Of a stretch of 8,973 nt of DNA, positions 7,838 to 8,973 are shown piece after piece. The notes below the pieces were generated by a model, which saw nothing but the letters and a program-made list of their open reading frames with translations, was not told the origin of the DNA and ran no database searches. The stretch lies in NCBI GenBank assembly GCA_947311335.1, contig CAMZKR010000016.1, positions 1-8,973 on the forward strand, read 5' to 3'. Both the position numbers and the translations under genes were made by a program. This DNA is from an uncultured bacterium. Its GTDB lineage: Bacteria; Patescibacteriota; Gracilibacteria; BD1-5; UBA6164. Numbering within the stretch: position 1 is the stretch's first letter; the number at the start of each line of letters is the position of its first letter.

Positions 7838-8973
7838 ATGATATATTTTATAAATAAAAATAATTTTATGTTTAAATATTATAAAAACATACTTAATTTT
7901 ACTTTAAGTTTTGCTGTAGATGGAGCTGAAAATACCAATAAGAATGCTGAGTTAAGTGAAATACTTAATTCTATAGAAGTAAAAAATATTTTATCTGATA
8001 TTGTAAAATATTTTGAGAATATAGAGGATGATAATATTACTTTTTTAAATTTTACAGAGAAAAAAGATATTTTAAAAAAATGGTTGTGAGAAAAAATTGA
8101 ATGAATAGATTTTTGAGAAAATGCTTGAATAGTTGATAAACAAATTCTAGAGCTTTATAAAAAACTTAAAAAATTTTGAGCATCAAAAAAACAGAAAAAA
8201 GAAGAAATTGTATCATTATTGAAAAATATGTCTCAAGAAATAGATATTAAAATTGGAGGGAAAAGAAAAAGAAACACTATAGAAGAATCAGAAGCTAAAA
8301 AAAATTTAGAATCTAGTATACAAAAAATAGAAAATATGGATGAAAAGCAATTAAAAGAATTTGAAGAAAAACTAAGAAAAGAAATTATAGTTTTATTGGA
8401 AAATGAAGATAATGTGAATCTTTTTTGAGAAGATCAAAATTGGGCAAATAGAAAGATATATAAAATTAATTGAAAGATTGGGCCAAAACCAAATTTAACT
8501 TGGTTAATTGGTTTTAGAAAATGATTTTTAAATAAAATTAATAAAGAATCAACAGAAACTCCAAATACTTCTTGATGAAAAGAATTTCTTCAAAGTATAA
8601 AAAAACATATTGTTATATTGAATAATAAAGAAGAATATTGAGCTTGAAAAATATGAATAAAAAAGTTACTTACAAAACTTGAAAGAGATTTTAATAATTA
8701 TTCATTAGAAGATTTTAAAAATTTAAAAACAGCACTTATTCTTATAAAGGAAAAATTTAAAAATACACAAAATAAAACTATTCCAAACATTAAATGAAAA
8801 ACACCAACCCCTTGATATTCCCATCGTGCTGAAACACTTATTAGTCAAATAAATGCAAAAGAAGCAGCAGAAAAAGAAGCAGCAGTAAAAGAAGCAGCAG
8901 CAAAAGAAGTAGCAGCAGCAAAAGAAGTAGCAGCAGAAAAAGAAGCAGCAGCAGCAAAAGAAGTAGCAGCAGA
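7838..8973 (+). CDS. Unrecognised Lys/Glu-rich helical protein with Ala/Glu/Lys repeat (3' end outside window)
   Basis: 378 codons are visible with UGA=Gly, and the frame is still open at the window edge. ATG 7838 is the first ATG after an in-frame TAA at 7817; ATG 7868 (M11) is an alternative that would expose a short hydrophobic stretch (MFKYYKNILNFTLSFAV) resembling a weak export signal. Residues about 35-340 are mainly charged and helix-prone, with one more mixed, possibly globular part around residues 197-235 (FGEDQNWANRKIYKINGKIG, then LTWLIGFRKG). From residue 340 the protein becomes a low-complexity KE(A/V)AA(A/E) repeat, expected to form a long charged single helix. No known catalytic motif is seen. 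It shares the direction, the Lys/Glu bias and the possible export signal of the upstream coiled-coil gene, so the two may be functionally related, but I see no clear sequence similarity. No Shine-Dalgarno is visible. Confidence 0.8.
8858..8973 (+). repeat. In-frame GCA/GAA/AAA repeat encoding KE(A/V)AA units
   Basis: Units of 15 and then 18 bp encode KEAAE, KEAAV, KEAAA, KEVAAA, KEVAAE, KEAAAA and KEVAA, continuing past the window end. Every Ala is GCA, every Glu GAA, every Lys AAA and every Val GTA, so the units are homogeneous at DNA level. This suggests recent expansion by slippage or unequal exchange. Unit lengths are multiples of three, so length changes would keep the frame. Confidence 0.9.

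Overview
The window comes from a very AT-rich bacterium that reads UGA as glycine (genetic code 25), which points to the candidate phyla Absconditabacteria (SR1) or Gracilibacteria within the CPR/Patescibacteria. The best proof is the murC gene. Its signature motifs, such as the GIGGIG Rossmann loop, the AGTHGKS P-loop and DYGHHP, appear only if in-frame TGA is read as Gly. All four visible gene ends are TAA. Under the standard code every gene here breaks into small meaningless fragments; under code 25 the window resolves into five long genes and almost no other coding space.

Layout. (1) Positions 1-1410, + strand: C-terminal part of a membrane-anchored TPR protein with a short cysteine-rich juxtamembrane segment. 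(2) 1420-3999, + strand, only 9 bp downstream and probably in the same operon: an 859-residue secreted, cysteine-rich surface protein with two W-x-C-N-G-I-N-G-G modules, a beta-rich C-terminal half, a DxNxDG calcium-type loop and a distinctive proline-containing C-tail. (3) 4046-5383, - strand: murC, UDP-N-acetylmuramate-L-alanine ligase, convergent with the surface-protein operon. (4) 5541-7634, + strand, divergent from murC: a 697-residue, probably exported protein, mostly long coiled coil, carrying a recent 174-bp internal duplication. (5) 7838 to the window end, + strand: another lysine/glutamate-rich, unrecognised protein that runs into an (E/K/A)-rich low-complexity helical repeat and is cut by the window edge.

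The intergenic gaps are short (9, 46, 157 and 203 bp). The murC/coiled-coil gap holds a 14-bp perfect inverted repeat, with TTTAAA-17-TATAAT promoter-like elements placed as exact mirror images on the two strands. The 203-bp gap holds an AT-rich palindrome at the stop codon, a terminator-like hairpin, a second palindrome and a possible promoter. I see no tRNA, rRNA, CRISPR array or insertion sequence.

Taken together this is one housekeeping cell-wall gene flanked by envelope or secreted proteins of unknown function, the kind of surface repertoire expected of a host-attached CPR bacterium. I cannot demonstrate a new defence or mobile system. The most interesting points are the genetic code (UGA=Gly, and possibly CGG/CGA=Trp), the cysteine-rich surface operon, and the two repeat-bearing probable secreted helical proteins.
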